Shown in pieces: positions 52,361 through 59,337 of a stretch of DNA of 64,000 bases. The translations under genes were made by a program, and so were the position numbers. The notes under the pieces were generated by a model, which saw nothing but the letters and a program-made list of their open reading frames with translations, did not search any database and was not told the DNA's origin. Source of the stretch: a virus; the IMG/VR virus record IMGVR_UViG_3300032018_000005, positions 1-64,000 of that record; one strand, written 5' to 3'. Every line of letters begins with the position of its first letter. Position 1 is the stretch's first letter.

Positions 52361-53578
52361 ATGAAAACTTTTAAAGGCTTTAATCGAAATCTCTCTTGTA
52401 GGGATTTTCAATTCAATATCGGCGAGACATTCACTCATACAGGAAATGTAGAAGCTTGCGCTTCTGGGTTTCATGCTTGCGAAAATCCTCTCGATATATT
52501 TACATATTATCCCCCTGCTAATTCGCGCTTCTGTTTGACTGAATCTAGTGGCGATATTGAAACGCACAAAGATGATTCGAAAATCGCATCATCGATATTG
52601 GATATTGTTAAAGAATTATCATTGGCCGAATTGTGTAATTATGGTGCAGAGTATATCCTGAATAATGTAATTGATACAGAAACTAATACCGGTTACCGAT
52701 CTGCTGCTACTAATACAGGTCTCCGATCTGCTGCTACTAATACCGGGGATTATTCTGTTGCTACTAATACAGGGAATAATTCTGCTGCTACTAATACAGG
52801 TTATCAATCTGTTGCTACTAATACCGGTAGCCGATCTGCTGCTACTAATACAGGTTATCAATCTGTTGCTACTAATACAGGGTATTATTCTGCTGCTACT
52901 AATACCGGGAATTATTCTGCTGCTACTAATACCGGAGATCATTCTGCTGCTACTAATACCGGTGGCCGATCTGCTGCTACTAATACCGGGAATAATTCGG
53001 CTGCTACTAATACAGGGTATTATTCTGCTGCTACTAATACCGGGGATAATTCTGCTGCTACTAATACCGGGGATAATTCTGCTGCTACTAATACAGGTAG
53101 CCGATCTGCTGCTACTAATACAGGGTATTTTTCTGCTGCTACTAATACCGGTATCCGATCTGCTGCTACTAATACAGGGGAGTATTCTGCTGCTACTAAT
53201 ACAGGGTATTTTTCTGCTGCTACTAATACAGGGGAGTATTCTGCTGCTACTAATACAGGTCTCCGATCTGCTGCTACTAATACCGGGGCTTATTCTGCTG
53301 CTGCTAATACCGGGAATAAATCGGCTGCTACTAATACCGGGGCTTATTCTGTTGCTGCTAATACCGGGGATTATTCTGCTGCATCAGTAAAAGGTAAACA
53401 TTCTGTAGCTATTGCTACTGGTAAGAATGGCAAAGCTAAAGCTGCTTTAGGTAGCGCAATAGTGCTTTGTTTCTATCAGGGAGATAATGTTATAGTTAAA
53501 TCGGCAACGGCTGGTGTTGATATATGTGCTGATGTTTGGTATACACTCAATGATGCAGGCGATATAATCGAAGCGTAA
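52361..53578 (+). CDS. Nonapeptide-repeat (NTGxxSAAT) protein, copy 2
   Basis: 405 aa. Same organisation as 25286-26257: DUF7666-like N-terminus (nearly identical over the first 100 residues), about 26 NTG-xx-SAAT units instead of 16, and the same GKNGKAKAALGSAIVLCFY end. Unit dipeptides include YR, LR, DY, NN, YQ, SR, YY, DH, GR, YF, IR, EY. AGGAG before ATG 52361 and an own early promoter. Confidence 0.82.
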   Translation: MKTFKGFNRNLSCRDFQFNIGETFTHTGNVEACASGFHACENPLDIFTYYPPANSRFCLTESSGDIETHKDDSKIASSILDIVKELSLAELCNYGAEYILNNVIDTETNTGYRSAATNTGLRSAATNTGDYSVATNTGNNSAATNTGYQSVATNTGSRSAATNTGYQSVATNTGYYSAATNTGNYSAATNTGDHSAATNTGGRSAATNTGNNSAATNTGYYSAATNTGDNSAATNTGDNSAATNTGSRSAATNTGYFSAATNTGIRSAATNTGEYSAATNTGYFSAATNTGEYSAATNTGLRSAATNTGAYSAAANTGNKSAATNTGAYSVAANTGDYSAASVKGKHSVAIATGKNGKAKAALGSAIVLCFYQGDNVIVKSATAGVDICADVWYTLNDAGDIIEA

Positions 53579-53605
53579 TACATATTCTTTTACTGTGGGA
53601 ATAAC

Positions 53606-54175
53606 ATGACTAAAATCCATAGCATTATATATCTACCAAAAATAGGATTTGTTGCTAAATCATTGATAATGAAAATATGTCTAATACCATTGATAATTTC
53701 GTTGTTTTTTGTTGGTATTAAATCTATAAATATCCAATCAGTGCCAGATACAGAAAGCAAAGAAGATAAAATTATTGATTATATTTTTTCTGTTAATAAA
53801 AATATCGATCTTGGTACTGCCAAATCATTGACCGATTCTATAATTAACGAGAGCATTAATAAGGAAATACCAGTGGAACTTATTCTTGGAGTTATCACGG
53901 TAGAAAGCAGATTTAAACAATATGCAATGAGTGGTTCGGGTGCCATGGGATTTATGCAAGTTATTCCAAAATGGCACATGGATAAGTTAGCCAAACAGAA
54001 CAATAAAAATATATATGACCCTGTTACAAATATTTCTATAGGGTCTCAGATTTTATTTGATTGCATAAAGAACAATAAATCCTTAAATAAAGCACTTGGA
54101 TGTTTTAATGGTAGCAAAAATGACCAACATGATAAGTACGCTAAATTAGTTCTAAATTCGGTACCGACAATTTGA
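53606..54175 (+). CDS. Membrane-anchored lytic transglycosylase (SLT type)
   Basis: 189 aa. One N-terminal membrane segment (about residues 16-40), then a goose-type/SLT core: GVITVESRFKQYAMSG (catalytic Glu about 100) and GAMGFMQVIPKW. Likely cleaves peptidoglycan, for entry, lysis or wall remodelling. No baseplate genes nearby. Confidence 0.85.
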   Translation: MTKIHSIIYLPKIGFVAKSLIMKICLIPLIISLFFVGIKSINIQSVPDTESKEDKIIDYIFSVNKNIDLGTAKSLTDSIINESINKEIPVELILGVITVESRFKQYAMSGSGAMGFMQVIPKWHMDKLAKQNNKNIYDPVTNISIGSQILFDCIKNNKSLNKALGCFNGSKNDQHDKYAKLVLNSVPTI

Positions 54176-54202
54176 CATTAAATATGTGGTTTTTGTTATG
54201 AT
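54172..54202 (+). promoter_or_regulatory. Possible early promoter before queD
   Basis: TTGACA with the ATTAAAT extension; best -10 is TATGAT after 19 bases, so weaker than the others. Overlaps the transglycosylase stop. Confidence 0.5.
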
Positions 54203-54214
54203 AAGGAATTATAA

Positions 54215-54781
54215 ATGGTATATGAAATAAGTAAAGAATTTTCATTTTGTTATGGGCATCGGGTATATTCGCAAAAACTAAATGAAGAATATTGTGCTAA
54301 GGGAGATACTTTATGTAAATGTAGACATCTCCACGGTCATGAGGGACTAGTGAGAGTTCATATTGAATCTAATAACGTAGATTCTCGTGGGATGATAGTA
54401 GACTTCAAAGAGTTGGGTTGGTTAAAAGATTTCATTGATACAGTAATCGACCATAAATTTATTATAGATAAAAATGACCCAATGTTTACTTCATTGGTCG
54501 AGAATATCCATAACGCCCCAACTTGTCTTGAAGTCGTATGGGTTGATGATACTAAAACCATGAAGGTTGGGGAAAAAGTTGTTTTGGATAACATTCAAAA
54601 TAATACCCCTGAATATGAAGTATTAGAAGGATATTTTATAGTAGACTTCGTACCAACCAGCGAAAATCTTGTTAAATGGATGTATAAAATAGTAGAACAT
54701 AAAATGGAGAAAATAGGAGCAAAAGTGTCATTTGTAGAATGGCACGAAACTCCTAAGACATGTGCTAGGTATGCCGAATGA
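54215..54781 (+). CDS. queD: 6-carboxy-5,6,7,8-tetrahydropterin synthase (QueD)
   Basis: 188 aa. Zinc ligands His 15 (YGHRVY), His 40 and His 42 (LHGHEG) and catalytic Cys 36 in the C-x3-HGH pattern; VDFKELGWLKDFID and DHKFI are conserved. Converts dihydroneopterin triphosphate to CPH4 for QueE. Longer than bacterial QueD by an insertion between VDFKEL and the end, as in phage members. Confidence 0.92.
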   Translation: MVYEISKEFSFCYGHRVYSQKLNEEYCAKGDTLCKCRHLHGHEGLVRVHIESNNVDSRGMIVDFKELGWLKDFIDTVIDHKFIIDKNDPMFTSLVENIHNAPTCLEVVWVDDTKTMKVGEKVVLDNIQNNTPEYEVLEGYFIVDFVPTSENLVKWMYKIVEHKMEKIGAKVSFVEWHETPKTCARYAE

Positions 54782-54966
54782 AACCATCGGATTTTATATT
54801 GTCTGTCATGTTTGGAATATTCCATATTATAATCTATAGTTTTATTTGGAATAAAGTAGTCGGTGTACCAGGAACATTTACCGATTGGTTTTGTTTTGTA
54901 ATTATCTGGTTTACCACAAACGAGATACATTATTTTGTTGTTAATGATTTTTTAAAATGGGAGTAG
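54778..54966 (+). CDS. Small membrane protein, 62 aa
   Basis: Overlaps queD by four bases. Two hydrophobic aromatic segments (about residues 6-25 and 34-50). Unknown function; could be a QueD-linked transporter fragment but nothing shows it. Confidence 0.55.
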   Translation: MKPSDFILSVMFGIFHIIIYSFIWNKVVGVPGTFTDWFCFVIIWFTTNEIHYFVVNDFLKWE

Positions 54967-54968
54967 AT

Positions 54969-55193
54969 ATGGTAGCCAGAGCAAGAAAGACATCAGAAAC
55001 ATTTCAAGAATATCGTAATAGTTTAGTTTCTGAAGAAAGAAATACAAAAGAATCACTTCGTTCTAAGGTTATCTGGGAGACCAGCAGAACAGTTAAAAAT
55101 AAACCATATAGTGTAAAAACGCATCAATTCCCGATTGGTTATACTATCGTTACTGGTTCACAGAAACGAGCATCTAAGAGGACAACAGTATGA
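54969..55193 (+). CDS. Small basic protein, 74 aa
   Basis: ATG 54969 with GGGAG. Arg/Lys-rich ends (MVARARKTSETFQEYRNS ... QKRASKRTTV). Overlaps the Sm-like gene by four bases. Unknown. Confidence 0.55.
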   Translation: MVARARKTSETFQEYRNSLVSEERNTKESLRSKVIWETSRTVKNKPYSVKTHQFPIGYTIVTGSQKRASKRTTV

Positions 55194-55462
55194 GTGAAAT
55201 TAAAGTAATCAAGCTTATCACATCAGAAGAAATTCTAGGCGAATTTGTATCATCAAATATTGATACTATTACTGTTAATCGCCCGAGAGTTATCCAAGTC
55301 ATGAATACTCAAGGTGCCGCAGGTCTGATGCCTTATTTGGTGAGCGATCCGGATATTAAAAATGTCTCTTTTCCTCGTGCTCACATCATTACATCATTTG
55401 ATGCATCTAAAGAATTAACTGATGCATATTTGAGAGCAACTACTGGATTGCTTCTTGGATAA
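55190..55462 (+). CDS. Sm-like-fold conserved phage protein (paralogue of 4434-4868)
   Basis: 90 aa. VIKLITSEEILGEFVSS, then RPRVIQVM, GLMPYLVSDPD and the ending FDASKELTDAYLRATTGLLL: strand-turn pattern like the 144-aa protein next to gene 55. Role unknown; two copies in one phage suggest different partners. Confidence 0.65.
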   Translation: MSEIKVIKLITSEEILGEFVSSNIDTITVNRPRVIQVMNTQGAAGLMPYLVSDPDIKNVSFPRAHIITSFDASKELTDAYLRATTGLLLG

Positions 55463-55513
55463 AATATATTTCCATAACCACAACATTTCTGGATTTTTGT
55501 CAATAAATAGAAC

Positions 55514-55654
55514 ATGAACAACAGAAAGATTAAAATGCAACTCTCGTTTAGAACACAATTAAATAGTATTGAATGGTATATGGATGAGACTCCGACCATA
55601 TCCTCTATTGTGTGTTTGTTCTGTAAAGAGTATAATGAGGTATGTATTGGTTAA
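55514..55654 (+). CDS. Possible small CxxC protein, 46 aa
   Basis: ATG 55514, TAA 55652-55654. MNNRKIKMQLSFRTQLNSIE and CLFCKEYNEVC with a CxxC. No good ribosome site, so doubtful. A terminator follows at once. Confidence 0.4.
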   Translation: MNNRKIKMQLSFRTQLNSIEWYMDETPTISSIVCLFCKEYNEVCIG

Positions 55655-55656
55655 GT

Positions 55657-55713
55657 AGGGCTTAAACGTAATAGATTTCTAAGCCCTAGTCGAAAGATTT
55701 AGGGTTTTTTGTT
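55657..55713 (+). terminator. Terminator with two alternative stems
   Basis: AGGGCTTA (from 55657) pairs with TAAGCCCT (to 55688), and the CCCTA at its 3' edge can instead pair with TAGGG at 55700-55704 followed by TTTTTT. The second form is a standard intrinsic terminator; the first excludes it, so it might act as an antiterminator, or simply a doubled stem. Confidence 0.7.
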
Positions 55714-55719
55714 TTACAC

Positions 55720-55747
55720 TTGACATTAAATGTAATTGCTGTAGAAT
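55720..55747 (+). promoter_or_regulatory. Early promoter of the tRNA cluster
   Basis: TTGACA, 16 bases, TAGAAT with the ATTAAAT extension; directly after the terminator and 230 bases before the first tRNA. Confidence 0.8.
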
Positions 55748-55973
55748 AGATTGTGTAGTGAAGAGGGAAGCAACGGCAGCATATCAAACCTCTATAATAT
55801 CGAATACTGTCGGAGCTGCGGAATGGATGACCTAATGCGGTCTGATAGATGCAGATAATTATTAAGTTGCTTTGATCTCCAACGGAATAACCCACCGGAG
55901 TCAAGTAAAGGCAACTTAATAATACATCTTCGAAGAGGATGTTAATCAAGATTAACATAAAGTGTATTTAGAA
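55748..55973 (+). ncRNA. Structured leader of the tRNA transcript
   Basis: No gene. Its core is a 13-bp perfect stem, ATTATTAAGTTGC (55858-55870) with GCAACTTAATAAT (55911-55923), enclosing a second stem TGATCTCC/GGAGTCA. CTCTATAATATCG and CGGAGCTGCGG lie 5' of it. It may be a processing signal or an independent small RNA; no known class recognised. Confidence 0.55.
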
Positions 55974-56045
55974 GAACATTTGGCCGAATGGTAAGGCAAT
56001 CGTCTGCAAAACGATTATTCATGGGTTCGATTCCCATAGTGTTCT
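55974..56045 (+). tRNA. tRNA-Cys (GCA)
   Basis: Acceptor GAACATT/AGTGTTC with one G-T pair, anticodon stem ATCGT/ACGAT with loop CTGCAAA (anticodon GCA), T arm ATGGG-TTCGATT-CCCAT. Discriminator T; only CC of the CCA end is encoded. Confidence 0.92.
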
Positions 56046-56067
56046 CCTAAGTGTATTTAAAAGATAT

Positions 56068-56154
56068 GGATGTCGACCGGCATTGGCGACTGGAGAGGGC
56101 TGTAACCCCTTTGCTCTTAGGAGCAGCTTGGTTCGAATCCAAGGACATCCACCA
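56068..56154 (+). tRNA. tRNA-Tyr (GTA)
   Basis: Acceptor GGATGTC/GACATCC perfect, loop CTGTAAC gives anticodon GTA, long variable arm GCTC-TTAG-GAGC as in class II tRNAs, T stem CTTGG/CCAAG, CCA encoded. Confidence 0.93.
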
Positions 56155-56197
56155 AATTACGTAGTATGGTAAAGTGACGTTATATACATATATCAAC

Positions 56198-56273
56198 GCC
56201 TGTGTAACTCAGTGGTAGAGTGCCAACCTTGTAAGTTGGAAGTCGAGTGTTCACTCCATCTCCACCGGCACCA
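56198..56273 (+). tRNA. tRNA-Thr (TGT), T arm irregular
   Basis: D arm ACTC/GAGT and anticodon arm CCAAC-CTTGTAA-GTTGG are good (anticodon TGT). Acceptor GCCTGTG/CACCGGC has one mismatch. The T stem pairs only at GAG/CTC and its loop lacks the usual TTCRA, so function is uncertain. CCA encoded. Confidence 0.75.
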
Positions 56274-56280
56274 AATTCAC

Positions 56281-56354
56281 ATCGCATTAGAATATGGGTA
56301 ATTCAATGGAACTTCACTCCATAGAAACGAGTCCGAGTCTCGTATGCGATACCA
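56281..56354 (+). tRNA. tRNA-Glu (TTC)
   Basis: Acceptor ATCGCAT/ATGCGAT perfect, D arm GAAT/ATTC, anticodon arm ATGGA-ACTTCAC-TCCAT (TTC), T arm ACGAG-TCCGAGT-CTCGT. CCA encoded. Confidence 0.92.
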
Positions 56355-56375
56355 ATTTAAAGTAGTATTCAATGT

Positions 56376-56448
56376 CAGTTTGTGGTGCAATCTGGTAGCA
56401 TGGCGGATCTGGAATCCGGCGATCTTGGTTCAAATCCAAGCAGACTGA
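56376..56448 (+). tRNA. tRNA-Pro (TGG), C at position 33
   Basis: Acceptor CAGTTTG/CAGACTG with C1-G72 and A73 as in proline tRNAs, D loop with CTGGTAGC, anticodon loop TCTGGAA (anticodon TGG), T arm CTTGG-TTCAAAT-CCAAG. Position 33 is C instead of the near-universal T. No CCA encoded; flanks CAAT/ATTG extend the acceptor stem. Confidence 0.8.
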
Positions 56449-56472
56449 CATTGAGTATTACTAAGTTTCTGA

Positions 56473-56545
56473 TGCGGCTTTCAATGGTGGACTCCGGGCT
56501 CATAACCCGTGATGGGAGTGGGATCGTTACCCACGGCCGCTACCA
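56473..56545 (+). tRNA. tRNA-Met-like (CAT), initiator-like features, short D arm
   Basis: Anticodon arm CGGG-CTCATAA-CCCG (CAT) has the three G-C pairs of initiator tRNAs. Acceptor TGCGGCT/GGCCGCT starts with a T-T mismatch, again as in initiators (mispaired 1-72). T stem GTGGG/CCCAC. The region 8-26 is only about 14 bases, so the D arm is reduced. CCA encoded. Confidence 0.65.
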
Positions 56546-56572
56546 AATTTACGCCAGTTATATAATGGCTAT

Positions 56573-56648
56573 GCCTCTGGTGGGCGAGGGACGCCCAGCG
56601 CACTTCTAATGCGCCATACTACTGGTTCGAATCCAGTCGGGGGCACCA
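56573..56648 (+). tRNA. tRNA-Arg (TCT)
   Basis: Acceptor GCCTCTG/CGGGGGC with G-T pairs, D stem GGGC/GCCC, anticodon arm GCGCA-CTTCTAA-TGCGC (TCT), T arm ACTGG-TTCGAAT-CCAGT, CCA encoded. Confidence 0.9.
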
Positions 56649-56651
56649 AAC

Positions 56652-56659
56652 TATAAATA
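56652..56659 (+). promoter_or_regulatory. T4-type late promoter (TATAAATA)
   Basis: Exact consensus box 17 bases upstream of the small gene at 56676, inside the tRNA cluster. The gene and following tRNAs would be transcribed late as well as early. Confidence 0.65.
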
Positions 56660-56675
56660 ATCTTTTAGAGATAAC

Positions 56676-56843
56676 ATGACAACACTCAAAGAATTAACAA
56701 GAAATATAAGTAATGTAAGAACACAACATCATTATGTTCAAGATAAGAAAACATTGAAATGGTATAATCCATCTGAACAATTCAATTTTTTGCTACAAAA
56801 GCCAGAAGTGGCTGCGGTAATGAATCGTATCAAAAACAGATAA
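56676..56843 (+). CDS. Small basic protein within the tRNA cluster, 55 aa
   Basis: ATG 56676 to TAA 56841-56843; AGAG upstream and a late promoter box close by. MTTLKELTRNISNVRTQHHY, DKKTLKWYNPSEQF, basic end VMNRIKNR. Not recognised. The only protein gene among the tRNAs. Confidence 0.6.
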   Translation: MTTLKELTRNISNVRTQHHYVQDKKTLKWYNPSEQFNFLLQKPEVAAVMNRIKNR

Positions 56844-57045
56844 TGTACCTCCAGAGGTACACCATGAACAGCCATCTAATCAATGGATAGTAGGAGAGAC
56901 TCCACTCCTATGATTGTAAGTGATGTGATAATCACAAAAATCGGGTCTATGTGCTATCCAGTTAGCATGAATGTAAGCAAACACAGATGACGTTAGGGAG
57001 CATTTCTTAGCGGATGATATCTGATATGCATCTGGAAGATTTTAG
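56844..57045 (+). ncRNA. Structured spacer, possibly a decayed tRNA
   Basis: A GTACCTC-CA-GAGGTAC hairpin follows the small gene. TGGATAG (56884-56890) pairs with CTATCCA (56954-56960), enclosing GGAG/CTCC and GTGAT/ATCAC stems, a cloverleaf-like order, but no T loop or clear anticodon. May be a tRNA remnant or a small RNA. Confidence 0.4.
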
Positions 57046-57120
57046 GCGGCTGTGGTATATTGGGTGTGCGCTAGCCTTCCAAGCTAGTTTAAGGGAGTTC
57101 GATCCTCCCCGGCCGCACCA
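57046..57120 (+). tRNA. tRNA-Gly (TCC)
   Basis: Acceptor GCGGCTG/CGGCCGC, anticodon arm CTAGC-CTTCCAA-GCTAG (TCC), T arm GGGAG-TTCGATC-CTCCC, CCA encoded. Confidence 0.93.
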
Positions 57121-57167
57121 GTTTTTATGTGGAAAGCCCCGTGAGGCATAACACATAAATTAACAAC

Positions 57168-57264
57168 GGAAGAATGGCAGAGTCTGGCTTATTGCACTAG
57201 TCTTGAAAACTAGCAGACCAATTAACCGTTGGTTTCGTGGGTTCGAATCCCACTTCTTCTTCCA
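57168..57264 (+). tRNA. tRNA-Ser (TGA)
   Basis: Anticodon arm CTAGT-CTTGAAA-ACTAG (TGA), long variable arm with GACCAA/TTGGTT, T arm GTGGG-TTCGAAT-CCCAC, acceptor GGAAGAA/TTCTTCT, CCA encoded. The 5' spacer 57125-57159 forms TTATGTG/CACATAA. Confidence 0.9.
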
Positions 57265-57273
57265 AATTACAAT

Positions 57274-57347
57274 ACCAGCTAAGTGTTATGGCAGCACAGG
57301 GCACTCCAAACGCCTTGGTGGGGGTTCGATTCCCTCAGTTGGTACCA
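57274..57347 (+). tRNA. tRNA-Trp (CCA)
   Basis: Acceptor ACCAGCT/AGTTGGT, loop CTCCAAA (anticodon CCA) closed by an A-C mismatch, T arm GGGGG-TTCGATT-CCCTC, CCA end encoded. Confidence 0.88.
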
Positions 57348-57353
57348 AAATAT

Positions 57354-57400
57354 GCCCCGATGATGGAATGGTATACATGCCAGTTTTAGAAACTGGATTT
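57354..57400 (+). pseudogene. 5' half of a tRNA-Leu (TAG)
   Basis: GCCCCGA acceptor strand, a D region with GGAATGGTA, and a complete anticodon arm CCAGT-TTTAGAA-ACTGG (TAG), then ATTT and immediately the next tRNA-Leu. Variable arm, T arm and 3' acceptor strand are missing. Looks like a deletion between two tandem leucine tRNA genes. Confidence 0.8.
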
Positions 57401-57484
57401 CCGGCGGTGGGGGAATTGGTAGACCCAGCGGACTTAAAATCCGCCGCTTATTGCGTATGGGTTCGAGCCCCATTCGCCGGACCA
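57401..57484 (+). tRNA. tRNA-Leu (TAA)
   Basis: Acceptor CCGGCGG/TCGCCGG, anticodon arm GCGGA-CTTAAAA-TCCGC (TAA), class II variable arm CGC-TTATT-GCG, T arm ATGGG-TTCGAGC-CCCAT, CCA encoded. Confidence 0.93.
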
Positions 57485-57510
57485 GATAATGTAAGTGTAC
57501 TTCGGTGTTC

Positions 57511-57585
57511 AGTTGTGTAGCTCAGATGAAGAGCAATCGGTCGAAGACTGATAGACGAGATTTTCGAAAATCTCCACGACGACCA
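57511..57585 (+). tRNA. tRNA-Phe (GAA), C at position 33
   Basis: D stem GCTC/GAGC, anticodon arm ATCGG-TCGAAGA-CTGAT (anticodon GAA, with C33), T arm GAGAT...ATCTC around TTCGAA with one extra base, acceptor AGTTGTG/CACGACG with a 1-72 mismatch, CCA encoded. Confidence 0.78.
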
Positions 57586-57593
57586 AACAATAC

Positions 57594-57670
57594 GGGTCGT
57601 TAGCTCAGTTGGTTAGAGCAGGAAACTCATAATTTCTTGGTCAGGGGTTCGAGTCCCTTACGACCCACCA
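57594..57670 (+). tRNA. tRNA-Met (CAT), elongator type (or Ile after lysidine modification)
   Basis: Acceptor GGGTCGT/ACGACCC perfect, standard D arm GCTC/GAGC, anticodon arm GGAAA-CTCATAA-TTTCT (CAT), T arm AGGGG-TTCGAGT-CCCTT, CCA encoded. Confidence 0.92.
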
Positions 57671-57790
57671 AAATTCACAGGCACACTAATAATCTTTTCA
57701 GATCAAATGGTGCAAAAGATATCCTGAATTGACAGGTGAGAAATATAGACGTATATTTGTACTGTGTTCTAATTAACATGAGGAGGAAAT

Positions 57791-58066
57791 ATGAGATATT
57801 GGATGTATCAAATCGACAATAAAAATAAAGGCGATTCCGGTGGTATGTCTCTTGCAATCACCGTTGCAGCAGATGGCACCCAAACTGTTGAAGATGATGC
57901 TACACCAAAAGTTGGGGTATATATGAGAGTTGGGTCACTATATGCTAGATCATTTCAATCACAAGATTGGTGGCAAACCAACATAATCACAGAGATTATC
58001 GAAGACACTACCAATTATGTAAAGTTCAAAACTGCTAGCGGATCAATATATGAATGGAAATGCTGA
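57791..58066 (+). CDS. Hypothetical protein, 91 aa
   Basis: ATG 57791 with AGGAGG. MRYWMYQIDNKNKGDSGG, LAITVAADGT, VGVYMRVGSLYARSF, a small beta protein. No family name known to me. A GATAAATA box lies at its 3' end. Confidence 0.65.
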   Translation: MRYWMYQIDNKNKGDSGGMSLAITVAADGTQTVEDDATPKVGVYMRVGSLYARSFQSQDWWQTNIITEIIEDTTNYVKFKTASGSIYEWKC

Positions 58067-58104
58067 TAAATATTCTTGTTCTCATAACAACCAAAGGATA
58101 ACTA

Positions 58105-58854
58105 ATGGCAACTCGTAAGGTCATAGAAAAGAATTCAACTGAGCAACAAAATAGGATGACTAAGCCAACAGAAAGTCTAAAATTAAAATTAGATAATCTA
58201 AAAACATTTGACCCATTGACAGAGAACCAAAGAAAGTTTTTTGAAGCATATAAGTTAGGTGATTATTTTATTGCATTACATGGTGTGGCTGGTACTGGTA
58301 AAAGCTTCTGTGCATTATACAAAGCACTTGAAGAGGTAATGGACAGAGGAAATCCTTTCAATAAAGTAATAGTAGTAAGATCAGCAGTCCAGTCAAGAGA
58401 TATGGGACACATGCCAGGTGACGTTGACGAAAAAATGAGCTTATATGAACTTCCGTATGTTCAAATATGCGACACATTATTTGGACGCAAGGATGCTTGG
58501 CAAAGACTGAAAGAACAACATATGGTAGAATTTGTTTCAACCTCTTTCATTCGCGGATTATCATTCGACAATGCTATTATCGTAGTGGATGAGTATCAGA
58601 ACTTGACATACGCAGAATTATCCACGGTCATGACGAGAGTAGGATATATGTCTAAAATTATGTTCTGTGGTGATTACAGACAAACAGATTTAGATAAAAA
58701 GAAAAACGATTTATCAGGTATCAGACAATTTATGCATGTGGCTGATAGAATGCAATCATTCACAAGGATAGAATTTGGAGTGGAAGACATTGTTCGCAGT
58801 AGCCTCGTAAAAGATTTTATCTTAGCGGAAATCGAATATAACGATTCAATTTAA
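58105..58854 (+). CDS. phoH: PhoH-like ATPase
   Basis: 249 aa. Walker A GVAGTGKS (about residues 59-66), VVRSAVQSRDMGHMPGDVDEK, IIVVDEYQNL (Walker B) and FCGDYRQTD are the PhoH set, a helicase-like NTPase frequent in phages of marine and aquatic bacteria. The last 30 coding bases are part of a 65-bp duplication. Confidence 0.93.
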   Translation: MATRKVIEKNSTEQQNRMTKPTESLKLKLDNLKTFDPLTENQRKFFEAYKLGDYFIALHGVAGTGKSFCALYKALEEVMDRGNPFNKVIVVRSAVQSRDMGHMPGDVDEKMSLYELPYVQICDTLFGRKDAWQRLKEQHMVEFVSTSFIRGLSFDNAIIVVDEYQNLTYAELSTVMTRVGYMSKIMFCGDYRQTDLDKKKNDLSGIRQFMHVADRMQSFTRIEFGVEDIVRSSLVKDFILAEIEYNDSI

Positions 58855-58889
58855 GGAGAAGTGAGAATGAGCAAAGCAAAAGATTATCC
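58825..58889 (+). repeat. 65-bp direct repeat, left copy (right copy 59166-59230)
   Basis: Identical to 59166-59230. It covers the end of phoH, the intergenic AAGGAGAAG ribosome site and the first eight codons of the small gene MSKAKDYP. The 276 bases between the copies contain dispersed-element copy 3. Confidence 0.95.
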
Positions 58890-58938
58890 TTGTTCGGCTA
58901 TGTATTTAGCTATTGTTTCAGTTGATGCCTCTCAGTAG
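58867..58938 (+). pseudogene. Interrupted start of the small gene at 59208
   Basis: Same ATG and first seven to eight codons (MSKAKDYP) as the intact gene at 59208, then unrelated codons to a stop at 58936-58938. The reading frame is the product of the insertion. Confidence 0.75.
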
Positions 58939-58978
58939 AACAAACAAAGTAACCAAAAGAATTACATAAATAATATCA

Positions 58979-59161
58979 TTCGTATTGGTCAATTTGACTG
59001 CTACGGAGAAGAAATAAAGTCGCATGCAATAGGCGACTTGGGAGAAATCCCATTGGCCCTACAGAAAATGACTAATAAAATCGAGAGGTCTGGCATATTA
59101 TTGTCAGTTGGTCATGGGAGTGGGCAAGCTGCACGATCTTTAGTCGCGTGCAGTAGTTGAC
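58979..59161 (+). repeat. Structured dispersed element, copy 3 (183 bp, complete)
   Basis: Starts TTCGTATTGGTCAATTTGACTG and ends GCAGTAGTTGAC. Same hairpins as copy 2; differs by AGAAGA for TGACA near position 26 of the element (two bases longer) and a few substitutions. It is embedded in the 276-bp insertion between the 65-bp repeats. Confidence 0.9.
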
Positions 59162-59207
59162 CGTTGCGGAAATCGAATATAACGATTCAATTTAAGGAGA
59201 AGTGAGA

Positions 59208-59336
59208 ATGAGCAAAGCAAAAGATTATCCATCATCGCAACCATTTAATGTAAATCCTCGTCGTAATTTGACGAAGCATAATAGTTGGTGGGCGTCTCCA
59301 CCATACAATAATAATAAAAAACAAACAAAGGCATAA
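59208..59336 (+). CDS. Small basic protein, 42 aa
   Basis: ATG 59208 with AAGGAGAAG. MSKAKDYPSSQPFNVNPRRN, then NSWWASPPYNNNKKQTKA. It was probably the gene directly after phoH before the insertion. Function unknown. Confidence 0.6.
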   Translation: MSKAKDYPSSQPFNVNPRRNLTKHNSWWASPPYNNNKKQTKA

Positions 59337-59337
59337 T

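Noticed and set aside
52671-53390. Long leucine/isoleucine-rich ORFs in other frames of the nonapeptide genes
   Set aside because: They are by-products of the 27-base repeat in alternate frames, without ribosome sites and with the same low-complexity pattern on both strands.
55686-55958. 90-aa minus-strand ORF in the tRNA leader
   Set aside because: It lies over promoter, hairpin and leader on the opposite strand, has no ribosome site and no coding character.
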